A program made the position numbers and the translations under genes. A DNA stretch of 64,000 nucleotides from Arcticibacterium luteifluviistationis (GTDB lineage Bacteria > Bacteroidota > Bacteroidia > Cytophagales > Spirosomataceae). Where the stretch lies: contig NZ_CP029480.1 of assembly GCF_003258705.1 (NCBI RefSeq), positions 2,108,001-2,172,000 of the forward strand, given 5' to 3'. Positions 42,185 to 53,500 of the stretch are shown piece after piece; position 1 is the first letter of the stretch, and the number at the start of each line of letters is the position of its first letter. The notes below the pieces were generated by a model, which was given only the letters and a program-made list of their open reading frames with translations, was not told the origin of the DNA and did no database searches.

Positions 42185-45100
42185 ATGAAAAGATACTTAC
42201 AAATCATCATCACCTGCTTATGCTTCACTTCGGTAAGTTTAGCACAAGATATTTATGTAAATGTAAATGCTACGGGTGGTGCCAATAATGGCTCTTCTTG
42301 GACAGATGCCTACACCGATTTACAAGATGCCATAGACGCCGCTACCGTAAATCAAGAAATTTGGGTAGCCGCAGGCACTTATTTACCTACCAAAGACCAC
42401 TTAGGAAACAGCACACCTGCAGAGAACCGAGATAAGAATTTTCATATAGACACAGATATGAAAATATACGGTGGTTTTAACGGTACAGAAACGGCTTTAA
42501 ACCAAAGAGACTGGACTAACAATGCCACCATCCTGAGTGGAGACATAGGCACAGCAGGCAATAGCACAGACAATAGCTACCACGTATTTATTACAGCTAA
42601 CCTTACCAGTGCAGCGATTATTGATGGATTTACTGTACAAAACGGTTATGCAAACGGAAGTAGTACTATTTCCTACTCATCTCCTATACCGCTGTGGCGA
42701 CTTGGTGGCGGCGGAATGAGTAATGTTTCTTCTTCCCCTACAATTAACAATGTGACTTTCACCGCAAATTCGGCTGATTACGGCGGAGGGATGCTTAATA
42801 ATTCTTCCTCACCTATAGTTAACAATGTAACTTTCACCGCAAATTCGGCTAATTTCGGCTTCGGAGGTGGGATGCATAATCAAAATTATTCTTCCCCCAC
42901 CTTGAAAAACGTAACTTTCTCCGCAAATTCGGCTAATTTGGGCGGCGGCGGCGGAATGTATAATTCTTTATCCTCACCTACAGTTAACAATGTAATCTTC
43001 TCGGCAAATTCATCCACAGGCGACGGTGGCGGGATGTTTAATATTTCTTCATCCCTTACACTGAGCAATGTAATCTTTGCTTCAAACACGTCGAATTCCG
43101 GCGACGGCGGGGGAATGTATAATCGTGATTCTCCTTCCACTACATTGACCAATGTGACATTCAAGGGGAATATAGCGACTAACGGCGGCGGGATGTATAA
43201 TCATAACTCTTCTCCGACAATTACCAATTCTATCTTTTGGGACAATATGAAAGGTACGAGCACTATCGTTGCGGGAACAGATATAGAAAATCTTTCTTCT
43301 ACACCTACCGTCACCTACTCCTCACTTCAGGGCTATACCGGCGGTACAGGATGTATTACTGGAGACCCGCTATTTGTAGATGCTACAGATGCAGATGGGG
43401 CAGATAATGTATGGATGACTGCAGATGATGGAATAAATATCACGAGTGGTTCAGCACTCATCGGAGCAGGTACGGCTACTGGAGCACCACTCACAGATAT
43501 TACAGGCTATACACGCCCCAGCCCACCTAGTATAGGAGCGTATGAGTATAGTCCGTGTGCATTTGCTGCATCAGTAGTATATGTAGACGTAGCTGCCACA
43601 GGCAATGGTACTGGTAGTACATGGGCAAATGCCTACACCGACCTACAAGACGCACTAGATGCTAGAATGGCCTGCAGTATAATAGACACCATCCTAGTAG
43701 CAGAGGGTACATACTATCCTACACAAAGTCCAGATGGAACTACGACAGATGCAAGAGACAGAGCCTTTCACCTAGCCAATGCCAACGTGGTGATACTGGG
43801 CGGATATAGTGCCAGTGCAGGCACACCTACCAGAGGAGCTACCATCCTAAGCGGAGATATAGGAACTATAGGTACAGCCACAGATAATGCGTACCACGTG
43901 ATGATAACGGCAAACCTAACTACTGCTACCATCATAGATAATGTAGCCTTCACCACAGGAAATGCAGCAGGAGGTACTGCAGGAACTCTAACTTATGCAG
44001 GTCGTGGTTTTTCTCGAAGTTCTGGCGGTGGAATGTATAACACATCTTCTTCTCCTACACTCACCAACTGTGTGTTTGCCAACAATACTGCCCACTCTTC
44101 TGGCGGTGGAATATATAATTTTTTTGGTTCTTCCCCTACACTCACCAGCTGTATATTTAATGACAATAGAGTTTTGTTTACAGGCGGTGGAATGTCTAAT
44201 AGATCTTCTTCTTCCCCTACACTCACCAACTGTGTGTTTACGGGCAATAGTGCTGATAGTGGCGGTGGAATGTATAATGGTTCTTCTTCCCCTACACTCA
44301 CCAGCTGCATGTTTACAGGCAATAATAGTACTGCCCATGGCGGTGGAATGTATAATGACGATTCTTCTTTCCCTACACTTACCAATACAGCCTTCTTTAA
44401 AAATTCGGCTCTATCGTCAGGTAGTTCAGTTTTTAATGAGCATACTTTAAGTACTACTGTCATAGCCGCAGCAAGTACCCACAATGCTACAGATGCCGAT
44501 TTAGCATTATTCCCTAATACCAAGATAGACCTAAGTGGATTGCACTACAAAGACATCATTGTAGACAGCACAGACCTAGACGGCCCAGATGATATATGGA
44601 TGACCGCAGATGATGGCTTATTCTTACTGCCAAATTCTATTCTACGAGATTCGGGTACAGCTACAGGAGCACCTGCCCTAGATATAGCAGGGAATACACG
44701 CCCTAGCCCTCCTAGCATCGGAGCGTATGAGTACAATCCGTGCTTGTTTGCTACATCAGTAGTATACGTAGATGTAAATGCTGTGGGAAATAGTACCGGT
44801 ACTTCTTGGACCAATGCCTACACCAAACTACAAGATGCACTAGATGCTCGTATGGCCTGCAGTATAGTAGACACTATCCTAGTAGCAGAAGGTACCTACT
44901 ACCCTACCTCTAGCCCGGATGGTACTACTGCAGACGCACGAGACCGAGCCTTTCACCTGGCCGATGCTAATGTATTGATACTAGGAGGATACAGTGCCAG
45001 TGCAGGCACACCTACTGGCGGTGCTACTATCCTAAGTGGAGACATAGGTACAGCAGGCGACAGCACAGATAATAGTTACCATGTACTTATCACCGCAAAC

Positions 45101-48100
45101 TTAACAAATGCTAGTTTAATTGATGGCTTTATAATAAAAAATGGTAATGCCATTACTGATAGAGAAAGTATGGCGTATTTGTCTTTACTTTTTGCTCGAA
45201 AAACTGGAGGTGGGATGTACAACATCTCCTCTTCCCCCACCATTTGCAATACAACTTTTATTAATAATAATGCACAAAATGGTGGCGGAATTACCAATCA
45301 AAGTACAGCTTCGCCTATTATAAAAAATACAACTTTTGAGAAAAATAATGCTACATATTTTGGAGGAGGAATCCTTAACGTTAATTCTTTACCAAGAATC
45401 ACTAATGCCACTTTTATAAGAAATTCTGCCCTTACTGGAGGAGCAATAAATAATAATGGTTCATCACCAAAGATCGTAAATACTACTTTTACTGAAAATG
45501 TGGCATCTCAAGAAGGTGGTGCATTGTATAATTATTACAACTCTTCTCCAACGATTACAAATTCAATTTTTTGGAAGAATACTAAAAATAATAATAATGC
45601 TACTCCTGGTGCTGATATTTACAATCAAACCAGTACAGATTCACCCGTATTAAGCTACTCCCTTACCCAAGAAAACAGTGATTTTAGTACAGGAACGGGC
45701 ATCATTAATAATAAAGACCCACTTTTTGTAGACGCTGCCAATGGGGATTATAGGTTAAAAGCTTGTTCGCCGGTCATTAATATGGGAACTACGGTAAGTC
45801 ATACCTCCGACATATTGGGTAATAATCATTTTGGAACTGTGGACATGGGGGCTTATGAGTATCAAGGAAACCCTTTTAGTAGCACTGCCATTTACGTTAA
45901 AAAAGATGCTACTGGTGACAATGATGGCTCATCATGGGCAAATGCCTATACTGACCTTCAAGATGCCATAGACAACCATTGTGGTGGATTAGACATTTGG
46001 GTAGCCGCAGGTACTTACTTACCTACAGCTTCACCTGATGACATATCCACAGACCCTCGTGACAAAAGTTTTCACATAGGCACAGATATGAAAATATACG
46101 GCGGATTTAATGGTACGGAGACTGCACTATCTCAAAGAGATTGGGAATCAAACGTCACTATATTAAGTGGTGATTTTGATGGTAATGATGTGGTAACAGG
46201 TGCCGGCAGCAGCTTATCTTTTACTAATAATGAAGAGAATGCTATCCATGTACTCATTACTGCAGATTTAACCACCTCAAGCATAATTGATGGATTTACC
46301 ATTACGAAGGGGAATGCTAATGTATCTCCTGGAGCTATTGCTTATCAGTCTAAGAATTTTTTCGGTAGCTTAGGAGGTGGATTGTATAATTTCACTTCTT
46401 CACCATTCATCACCAATACCACATTTGTCAATAATAATACAGCTTTTAACGGTGGTGCAATGTTCAATTTTGGTTCATCGCCATCAATTACTAATTCTGT
46501 TTTTGCCAATAATAACGCTGATAGAAATGGAGGAGGAATTTATAACGAGTTTTCTTCGCCAGAAATTACCAACACCACCTTTGTAAATAATAATGCAGTT
46601 TTCAAAGGTGGTGGAATTTATAACGCACAATTTTCACCAACAATCGCAAATACTATTTTTTGGGAGAATACTCAATTGGGTGGCAATGCCGTCGCAGGAG
46701 CGGATATATCAGACAATGGAAGTGCCACGAACATAAGCTACTCCCTTACCCAAGAAAACAGTGATTTTAGTACAGGAACGGGCATCATTAATAATGAAGA
46801 CCCACTTTTTGTAGATGCCGCCAATGGTGACTTTAGGCTGCAGGCTTGTTCGCCAGTAATAGATAAAGGAACCGCAGATACCACAGGACTTAACTTAGGT
46901 TTGATAGATTTGGCAGGAAACCCAAGAGTTTTAGATGGCAGAATAGACATGGGAGCCTATGAAGGTGCAAGTGTAGGACTCGCCACCGCCACAGACTTAC
47001 TCACATGGACAGGAGCAGTAGATACAGTATGGAACAATGCCTGTAACTGGTCTCCCGCAGGTATTCCTACTGCTACTAATGATGTAATTATTCCTTCTGG
47101 GCCTGTAAACCAGCCTACCATATTCATTGACGACGCTAAAGCTAGCACAGTGGAAGTATATGGAGAACTCACCATTGCCTCTGACGGAAAACTGGAACTT
47201 AATGGGTCAAAAGATCTTACTAACGCTGGCTTTAATATTACTTTTCATAATTGGGGTAAGGTACATAACAATGGTGAATTAGTCATGGGAAACCTGAATA
47301 CTATAAGCAGGACGGGATTATTTAACAGAGGCACTTTTAACAATAATGCCGAAGGTGAATTTAAAATCGATAATACAATCGGAGTAGCAATATATAATTA
47401 CATAAGTACTTTTAATAATAAAGGTAAAATCATTATTGGTGCCAATAATCCTGTAGGTAATACTGGATTCTCTAATTATAAAGGTACTGTTACTAATTCT
47501 TCGGAGGGAGAAATTAATATTGATAATACATCAGAAACAGGAATAAGCACCCTTGGAAGTACTATTTTCACTAATGAAGGTAAGATTATAATAGGTGCCA
47601 ACTCCACCGAGATTCAAAATGGATTGGAAAATAAAGTCTCCACTTTTAATAATACCTTATGTGCTGAACTTAAAATCTTCAAGGGTACTTTACACAATAG
47701 TTCAACAGAATACGTTACCGCAACAGTAACAAACACAGGCTATATTTTAACTATGGATAGCCTAAAAAATGAAGGTACATTTACCAATAACGGCGTATTA
47801 AAATATGCTGTTCAAACTGGAAACGCTGTCGCAAATTCAACAAATTCTTCCATCATTGTCAATGATACGCTTTCTACCTTCTTTACCTATGGAGGCACTT
47901 ATAATGGCACTGTCAATGGCATTTTCACAGCTGAAGCGGCTACCGTTTCAGCCGGAACTTTTACTTCTCCAAATAGTTTTGTACCCTTAAGTACTTTGCC
48001 TTTGGGCAGCCAAACACTTTATGCCAAAGTAACGCCTAACGGCAATGCCTGTAGTCATGTGGTTCCTTTCCTATTTGGTAATTTTAGAGAAATAGACGTC

Positions 48101-49996
48101 AGAGGAAATTATGTAAGCATAGCAAATGGAGACATGACCCCATCATCGTTAGACTTGACAGACTTTGGAGTAGCGGGTATAAACGGTGGTACTATTTCCC
48201 ATATCTTTACGATAGTAAATGAAGGTACTTCCACTTTAACTTTAGGTGCTAATCCTGTTACTAAATCTGGACCTCATGAAGCTGATTATACTATTCTTCA
48301 GCCAAGTGAAACTACCATTGCTCCAGGCGATAGTGTTTATTTTGATATTATTTTTGACCCCTCCGTTTTCGGAGAGAGAAACGCCACAATAAGCATTGCC
48401 AATGACGATACAGATGAGAATCCTTACACCTTCGCCATTTTAGGTAATAGTTTTTGTAATGTTCCATCTACAGCAAGTATGGCAGGAACAGCAAATTTAA
48501 CATGCTCCATCACCTCAGTTACGAGAACAACATCGGGCGGAACGAGTTATTCATGGTCAAATGGTTTAGGAACAAATGCTACGGCTAATATTAGTACCGC
48601 AGGAACTTACACCGTAACCGTAACTGCTGCTAATGGCTGTACAAGCACCGCTACTACTGAAGTGACTATTGACAATACGCCACCTACCGCAAGCATCTCA
48701 GGAACTGATAGCTTAAACTGTACACAAAACACTGTTACTAGAACTGCATCTGGTGGAGCTAGTTATGCTTGGTCTAATGGCTTAGGAGCAAATGCCATGG
48801 TCAGCATAACAAATACCGGAACGTACACCGTAACCGTAACTGGGGCAAACGGCTGTAGCAGTACTGCTACTACCGAAGTTGTTTTTAACAATAATTTGGT
48901 AGTATCAGCCTCAAATGACGGCCCTTACGAAGAACAAGAAACCATTAATTTAATAGCAACTGGCGGACCAAGCTATTCTTGGGCGGGTCCAAATGGCTTT
49001 ACCAGTACTTTAGTAAATCCGAGTATCTCAAATGCATCACCTGCAAAAGCTGGTATTTATACCGTAACCGTGACTAAAGGCTCATGTACCGGCACAGCTA
49101 CTACCGATGTTATTATAAATTGCAGTACACCTGGTATGTCTTATTATTTGGCTTACGTGGATGGTGCTGAGGTAGATGTTTTTGCTCCATTAGTAAGTGA
49201 AATGGAAGTGCAAGCCACTAACAGAAGAATGACCGTACTCGCCATACCAAACTGTGAGTTACCAATCATAGAGAGCACCAGGCTTCAGCTGTCAGGTACA
49301 GGAAATGTACAGTTTTACAATGATAATGAGGCTCCTTATTCGCTTTATGAAAATAATGGAGCAACTTATGGGGATGTATTTGAGGCCAACTATTATACAT
49401 TTATAGCTAGAGGCTATGCTCAAGATAATTCTCAAGGCGTAGTAGTAGGGCCTGATGTTATTCGCTTTTGGGTGGTATCTGGAGACAGAGAAATCACCAG
49501 CCCTACACTTTCTACCAATGTGATATGTGCGGGTGCTAATCTTACAGTTTCTTCTACCGCCACAGGAGCATCTAGTTTTAATGTGGGCAATATGTATCAA
49601 GCATTCCTTTCTGACGAAAACGGAAGCTTTACTAATCAAATATTGATTGGTAGCTCGGCTAACCCAAATAACATTGCCTGTACCATTCCTAGCAATTTAA
49701 CGGGCGGGTCTAATTACAAAGTCATTGTTCGTTCGTCTTCGCCAGTAGTATCTTCAGATGCATCGGCTAGTCTGTCAATAACTTCTAATTCTGTGAGTTT
49801 ACTGTCACCTACAAACGATATTTTGAGCGGAACGCAAACAGAGCAAGCCATTCAAACCATAAACGCTGAAAACAAGATATCAGGCAGTTCAAATGTGATG
49901 TACAAAGCAGGAAACGCTATTTTATTAGCCCCAGGTTTTAGCACCGCATCTGGCAATGTTTTTAGTGCCAAAATTGAAGATGTGTGTGCGGAGTAA
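42185..49996 (+). CDS. Giant secreted multi-module beta-helix protein, copy 1 (about 2,603 aa)
   Basis: A signal peptide (MKRYLQIIITCLCFTSVSLAQ) is followed by four Pmp/choice-of-anchor-Q beta-helix modules at about 42250-43560, 43570-44740, 44750-45870 and 45880-46975. Next come a LLTWTGA...NWSPAGIPTATNDVIIP module (46990-47200) and two repeats of the FNNN...IDN...IIIGAN type. Then come a choice-of-anchor-D-like domain (about 48085-48460), two CxITSVTRTxSGGTSYSWSNG Ig/PKD-like repeats, a further Ig-like repeat, and a tail ending KIEDVCAE. I start at 42185, not at the ATG at 42143: the signal peptide begins here, and in copy 2 the upstream ATG meets a stop. It is probably a surface adhesin or matrix protein; its secretion route is uncertain because no classical T9SS domain is present. 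Confidence 0.88.
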   Translation: MKRYLQIIITCLCFTSVSLAQDIYVNVNATGGANNGSSWTDAYTDLQDAIDAATVNQEIWVAAGTYLPTKDHLGNSTPAENRDKNFHIDTDMKIYGGFNGTETALNQRDWTNNATILSGDIGTAGNSTDNSYHVFITANLTSAAIIDGFTVQNGYANGSSTISYSSPIPLWRLGGGGMSNVSSSPTINNVTFTANSADYGGGMLNNSSSPIVNNVTFTANSANFGFGGGMHNQNYSSPTLKNVTFSANSANLGGGGGMYNSLSSPTVNNVIFSANSSTGDGGGMFNISSSLTLSNVIFASNTSNSGDGGGMYNRDSPSTTLTNVTFKGNIATNGGGMYNHNSSPTITNSIFWDNMKGTSTIVAGTDIENLSSTPTVTYSSLQGYTGGTGCITGDPLFVDATDADGADNVWMTADDGINITSGSALIGAGTATGAPLTDITGYTRPSPPSIGAYEYSPCAFAASVVYVDVAATGNGTGSTWANAYTDLQDALDARMACSIIDTILVAEGTYYPTQSPDGTTTDARDRAFHLANANVVILGGYSASAGTPTRGATILSGDIGTIGTATDNAYHVMITANLTTATIIDNVAFTTGNAAGGTAGTLTYAGRGFSRSSGGGMYNTSSSPTLTNCVFANNTAHSSGGGIYNFFGSSPTLTSCIFNDNRVLFTGGGMSNRSSSSPTLTNCVFTGNSADSGGGMYNGSSSPTLTSCMFTGNNSTAHGGGMYNDDSSFPTLTNTAFFKNSALSSGSSVFNEHTLSTTVIAAASTHNATDADLALFPNTKIDLSGLHYKDIIVDSTDLDGPDDIWMTADDGLFLLPNSILRDSGTATGAPALDIAGNTRPSPPSIGAYEYNPCLFATSVVYVDVNAVGNSTGTSWTNAYTKLQDALDARMACSIVDTILVAEGTYYPTSSPDGTTADARDRAFHLADANVLILGGYSASAGTPTGGATILSGDIGTAGDSTDNSYHVLITANLTNASLIDGFIIKNGNAITDRESMAYLSLLFARKTGGGMYNISSSPTICNTTFINNNAQNGGGITNQSTASPIIKNTTFEKNNATYFGGGILNVNSLPRITNATFIRNSALTGGAINNNGSSPKIVNTTFTENVASQEGGALYNYYNSSPTITNSIFWKNTKNNNNATPGADIYNQTSTDSPVLSYSLTQENSDFSTGTGIINNKDPLFVDAANGDYRLKACSPVINMGTTVSHTSDILGNNHFGTVDMGAYEYQGNPFSSTAIYVKKDATGDNDGSSWANAYTDLQDAIDNHCGGLDIWVAAGTYLPTASPDDISTDPRDKSFHIGTDMKIYGGFNGTETALSQRDWESNVTILSGDFDGNDVVTGAGSSLSFTNNEENAIHVLITADLTTSSIIDGFTITKGNANVSPGAIAYQSKNFFGSLGGGLYNFTSSPFITNTTFVNNNTAFNGGAMFNFGSSPSITNSVFANNNADRNGGGIYNEFSSPEITNTTFVNNNAVFKGGGIYNAQFSPTIANTIFWENTQLGGNAVAGADISDNGSATNISYSLTQENSDFSTGTGIINNEDPLFVDAANGDFRLQACSPVIDKGTADTTGLNLGLIDLAGNPRVLDGRIDMGAYEGASVGLATATDLLTWTGAVDTVWNNACNWSPAGIPTATNDVIIPSGPVNQPTIFIDDAKASTVEVYGELTIASDGKLELNGSKDLTNAGFNITFHNWGKVHNNGELVMGNLNTISRTGLFNRGTFNNNAEGEFKIDNTIGVAIYNYISTFNNKGKIIIGANNPVGNTGFSNYKGTVTNSSEGEINIDNTSETGISTLGSTIFTNEGKIIIGANSTEIQNGLENKVSTFNNTLCAELKIFKGTLHNSSTEYVTATVTNTGYILTMDSLKNEGTFTNNGVLKYAVQTGNAVANSTNSSIIVNDTLSTFFTYGGTYNGTVNGIFTAEAATVSAGTFTSPNSFVPLSTLPLGSQTLYAKVTPNGNACSHVVPFLFGNFREIDVRGNYVSIANGDMTPSSLDLTDFGVAGINGGTISHIFTIVNEGTSTLTLGANPVTKSGPHEADYTILQPSETTIAPGDSVYFDIIFDPSVFGERNATISIANDDTDENPYTFAILGNSFCNVPSTASMAGTANLTCSITSVTRTTSGGTSYSWSNGLGTNATANISTAGTYTVTVTAANGCTSTATTEVTIDNTPPTASISGTDSLNCTQNTVTRTASGGASYAWSNGLGANAMVSITNTGTYTVTVTGANGCSSTATTEVVFNNNLVVSASNDGPYEEQETINLIATGGPSYSWAGPNGFTSTLVNPSISNASPAKAGIYTVTVTKGSCTGTATTDVIINCSTPGMSYYLAYVDGAEVDVFAPLVSEMEVQATNRRMTVLAIPNCELPIIESTRLQLSGTGNVQFYNDNEAPYSLYENNGATYGDVFEANYYTFIARGYAQDNSQGVVVGPDVIRFWVVSGDREITSPTLSTNVICAGANLTVSSTATGASSFNVGNMYQAFLSDENGSFTNQILIGSSANPNNIACTIPSNLTGGSNYKVIVRSSSPVVSSDASASLSITSNSVSLLSPTNDILSGTQTEQAIQTINAENKISGSSNVMYKAGNAILLAPGFSTASGNVFSAKIEDVCAE
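42941..42955 (+). repeat. Short GGC trinucleotide run inside the giant gene
   Basis: Five tandem GGC triplets encode a run of Gly at a beta-helix turn. Changes by whole units would keep the frame. Confidence 0.6.
45652..45733 (+). repeat. 82-bp coding repeat, instance 1 of 3
   Basis: Nearly identical to 46735-46816 and 51679-51760 (AAGCTACTCCCTTACCCAAG through to CACTTTTTGTAGA). The amino acids are SYSLTQENSDFSTGTG and the following loop. Synonymous sites are also conserved, which indicates recent copying. Confidence 0.8.
46735..46816 (+). repeat. 82-bp coding repeat, instance 2 of 3
   Basis: Identical over its length to 51679-51760 in the second giant gene and nearly identical to 45652-45733 in the same gene. 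It can serve as a recombination site within and between the two genes. Confidence 0.8.
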
Positions 49997-50059
49997 AGTG
50001 GGAGCCATAGCTATTAATGGTTAACCGCTTTAGAAAGCAAATAGCTATGGTTCTAAATT

Positions 50060-50110
50060 CCTTCGGTAAGTATTTTGGTGCCTTCGGACACTATTTAGGT
50101 CGTTTCGTCC
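50060..50110 (+). promoter_or_regulatory. Three 9-mer repeats at exact 21-bp spacing (copy 2), candidate LytTR operator
   Basis: CCTTCGGTA (50060), CCTTCGGAC (50081) and GTTTCGTCC (50102) are exactly 21 bp apart. The last repeat starts 84 bp before the ATG at 50186, the same distance as in copy 1, while the linkers have diverged. Conservation of repeats and spacing but not linkers argues for protein binding. Confidence 0.58.
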
Positions 50111-50185
50111 TAGATCGGTTTCTTAATAAACTTCATAGACCCAAATTTAACGCGTGAGCTAAATAAAAACTTGCTAAAAACTGTC

Positions 50186-50542
50186 ATGAAAACTACTCTT
50201 AATTCTTCAAAGATTCATGTTCCTGTAAAAATAGGAAGTCGAATGAAAGTGTTTCCAAACCAGATTTTAATGCTTAAAGCCGACCAAAACTATACCTATG
50301 TATTTTTAAAAAATGGTTCTAAAATACTTAGCTCCACCACTTTGGGCACTATTGAAAAAAGACTTGTAGGAAATACCTTTTACAGGGTGAACCGCTCCAC
50401 GGTGGTAAACACTAGGCACATTATAAATACTGGAAGAAAAAACTTAGAAATACAAACCACTGAAACAAGTAAACCTCTGCTCGTAAAAATCTCACGACGC
50501 CGAGCCAAGCTTTTTTTGGCCTTTACTGACCTGAATAATTAA
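50186..50542 (+). CDS. Stand-alone LytTR DNA-binding protein, copy 2
   Basis: The 118-aa LytTR protein is a paralogue of the one at 41772. Most of the roughly 17 differences lie outside the segment KVFPNQILMLKADQNYT and the RVNRSTV core, so DNA recognition may be shared, allowing cross-regulation. I use the ATG at 50186, which aligns exactly with copy 1, instead of the upstream TTG at 50171. The second giant gene starts 57 bp downstream. No phosphorylation domain exists, so activity may be set by abundance or by a partner. Confidence 0.92.
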   Translation: MKTTLNSSKIHVPVKIGSRMKVFPNQILMLKADQNYTYVFLKNGSKILSSTTLGTIEKRLVGNTFYRVNRSTVVNTRHIINTGRKNLEIQTTETSKPLLVKISRRRAKLFLAFTDLNN

Positions 50543-50599
50543 AACCCCTTACAGAAGATGAAGCAGACAACTGCTTGAGTCTTTTTCAAACCAATAAAT

Positions 50600-53500
50600 A
50601 TGAAAAGATACTTACAAATCATCATCACCTGTTTGTGCTTTACTTCGGTAAGTTTAGCACAAGATATTTATGTAAATATAAATGCTACGGGTAGTGCTAA
50701 TAATGGCACTTCTTGGACAGATGCCTACACCGATTTACAAGATGCCATAGACGCCGCTACCGTAAATCAAGAAATTTGGGTAGCCGCAGGCACTTACTTA
50801 CCTACGGCTTCACCTGATGACATATCTACCGACCCTCGTGACAAAAGTTTTCACATAGGCACAGATATGAAAATATACGGCGGATTTAATGGTACGGAGA
50901 CTGCACTATCTCAAAGAGACTGGAAAGCAAACGTCACTATATTAAGTGGTGATTTTAATGGTGATGATGTGGCAACGGGTGCTGGTAACACCTTGTCTAT
51001 TTATAATAATGAAGAGAATGCTATTCACGTACTCATTACTGCAGATTTAACTTCCGCCAGCATAATTGATGGGTTTACCATAACAAACGGCAACGCCTTC
51101 GATCAATTAGCTTTTAACAATATTGATTTTCAGTCTAAAGTTTTTTTTAGAAATGCCGGTGGAGGAATGTATAATTATAATTCTTCGCCAATGCTCAACA
51201 ACATCACATTTGTAAAAAATGTGGTAGAGCATTTTGGTGGCGGTATGTTTAATGAAAACTCATCGCCAAAAATTAGCAATACTACTTTCACAAAAAATAA
51301 CTCACGTTTCAATGCTGGTGGTGGGATGTCTAATAACAACTCTTCGCCAACTATTACTAAAACCAAATTTGCAAATAACAATGCTGGTAATAGTGGTGGA
51401 GGTATGTATAATTCTGGTTCTTCGCCAGAAATAAACAATGCCACTTTTGCAAATAACAATTCCCTTAATGAAGGTGGAGGAATGTATAATTCTAATTCTT
51501 CCCCAAAGATTTCTAATACTACTTTTTTAAATAATAGTGCCTATAGTGGTGGTGGGATTGCAAACGTAGCTTCTTCACCAATTATTACAAATTCAATTTT
51601 TTGGAATAACACTCAAAATGGCAATAATGCAATCTCAGGAGCGGATATCAGAAGTGTTACTGCATATATTCCCACCGTAAGCTACTCCCTTACCCAAGAA
51701 AACAGTGATTTTAGTACAGGAACGGGCATCATTAATAATGAAGACCCACTTTTTGTAGATGCTACCAGCGGTGACTTTAGATTAATGGCCTGCTCGCCAG
51801 CAATAAATTCAGGCACCACAGACACCACAGGGTTAAATTTAGGTTTGGTGGATTTAGCTGGAAATGACAGAGTCTTAAATAATAGAATAGACATGGGAGC
51901 CTATGAAGGTGCTAGTGCAGGACTAGCCACCCCTACCGACCTACTCACCTGGACAGGAGCATTAGATACAGTTTGGAACAATGCTTGTAACTGGTCTCCC
52001 GCAGGTATTCCTACTGCTACTAATGATGTGGTGATTCCTGGAGGTCTGCCTAACCAGCCCACGCTATCTATTAATAATGCCGTAGCCAGCACAGTAGAAG
52101 TAAAAAACGGAGCCACATTCACCATAGCCTCTGGAGGAAAATTAGAACTCAATGGGTCTAAAGCTATGAATAGCAGAATATCCTCTTTATCTAATACGGG
52201 TACGGTAAATAATAATGGCGACTTGATTATTGGTAATTTAGCTACTGTAGGCCAGTTTGGCTTACATAATATTTCTATCTTCAACAACAATACTGGAGGA
52301 ACGATAAGCATTGACAGTACTACTCTTGAGGCTTTGTACAATACTGATGGAGAGTTTACTAACTCCTCCAATATTACAATTGGTGGTACCTCATCTATTG
52401 GTCAATACGGATTACACAATTTTTCTACCTTTATCAATACCGCCGATGGAAAAATCACTATTGATAATTCTTACAATACTGGTTTCTATAACGAATCCGG
52501 AATTATCACCAATTCCGCTGAAATAATTTTGGGAGCTAATGCTTCTGTTGGAGATGATGGACTTCAAAACCGAGGAACTTTTAACAATATTAACAATGGC
52601 AAAATAAGCATTGATAGTTGTAGCAGTCGTGGTTTAGCAAATATTGGGGGTTTTGTAAACAGTGCCGAAATTGTTTTAGGAGTTAAATCTACGTCTGGTG
52701 CTTCAGGTATAGTTAATTATAATTCCTTTTTAAATAATGCAGAAGGAGTAATCAAAATTGATAAAACAACAAAAATCGGCATTGAAAATGGAATAAACCC
52801 TACAACCACTTCCGATTTTCTAAATTCAGGAAAAATAAGCATTGGAAAAAACAATTTAATAGGCAATTATGGAATACAAAACATTTCAAATTTTAATAAT
52901 AAACTAGGAGGGCTAATAGAAATAGAAAATAGTTCTATCGCTGGTTTATACAACCTTCTTGGTTCATTTACCAATGCCGATAGCATTATAATAGGTAGAA
53001 ACACATTGGTAGGGGCAACTGGAATATTAAACGACCGGGCTATTTTCACCAATGAAATAGAAGGAATAATCAATATTGATAATTCAACTTCTACAGCTTT
53101 GCATAACTTTACTGCTGCTACTTTTAATAATTCCGCTAAAATTACTTTAGGAGCCAACGCCTCAGTCGGTAATTATGGACTGATAAATGAATCAACATTT
53201 AACAATAATACGGGAGCAGAAGTCAATATTGATAATACCGCTGCCGCTGGTCTAAATAATCAAGAAAACACTTTCACTAATCATGCTAAAATTACTATTG
53301 GAGCCAATTCATTCGTTGGTGCTTATGGTCTAGAAAATAATGCAATATTTAACAACAATACCGGAGGAGATATTAAAATTGATAAATCAGGGACAAGGGG
53401 TTTGTCTAACGAAAATGGCGTATTTACAAATGCTGCTAAAATCACGATAGGTGCTAATGGACCGGTGGGTCAGTATGGATTATATAGTTCCGCTACTTTC

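Noticed and set aside
43988-44523. Long antisense reading frames inside the giant gene
   Set aside because: They are by-products of regular GGC/Gly-rich repeats on the other strand and share its period.
50171-50185. TTG start for the second LytTR protein
   Set aside because: Copy 1 starts at the ATG that aligns with 50186 and the upstream codons are not shared.
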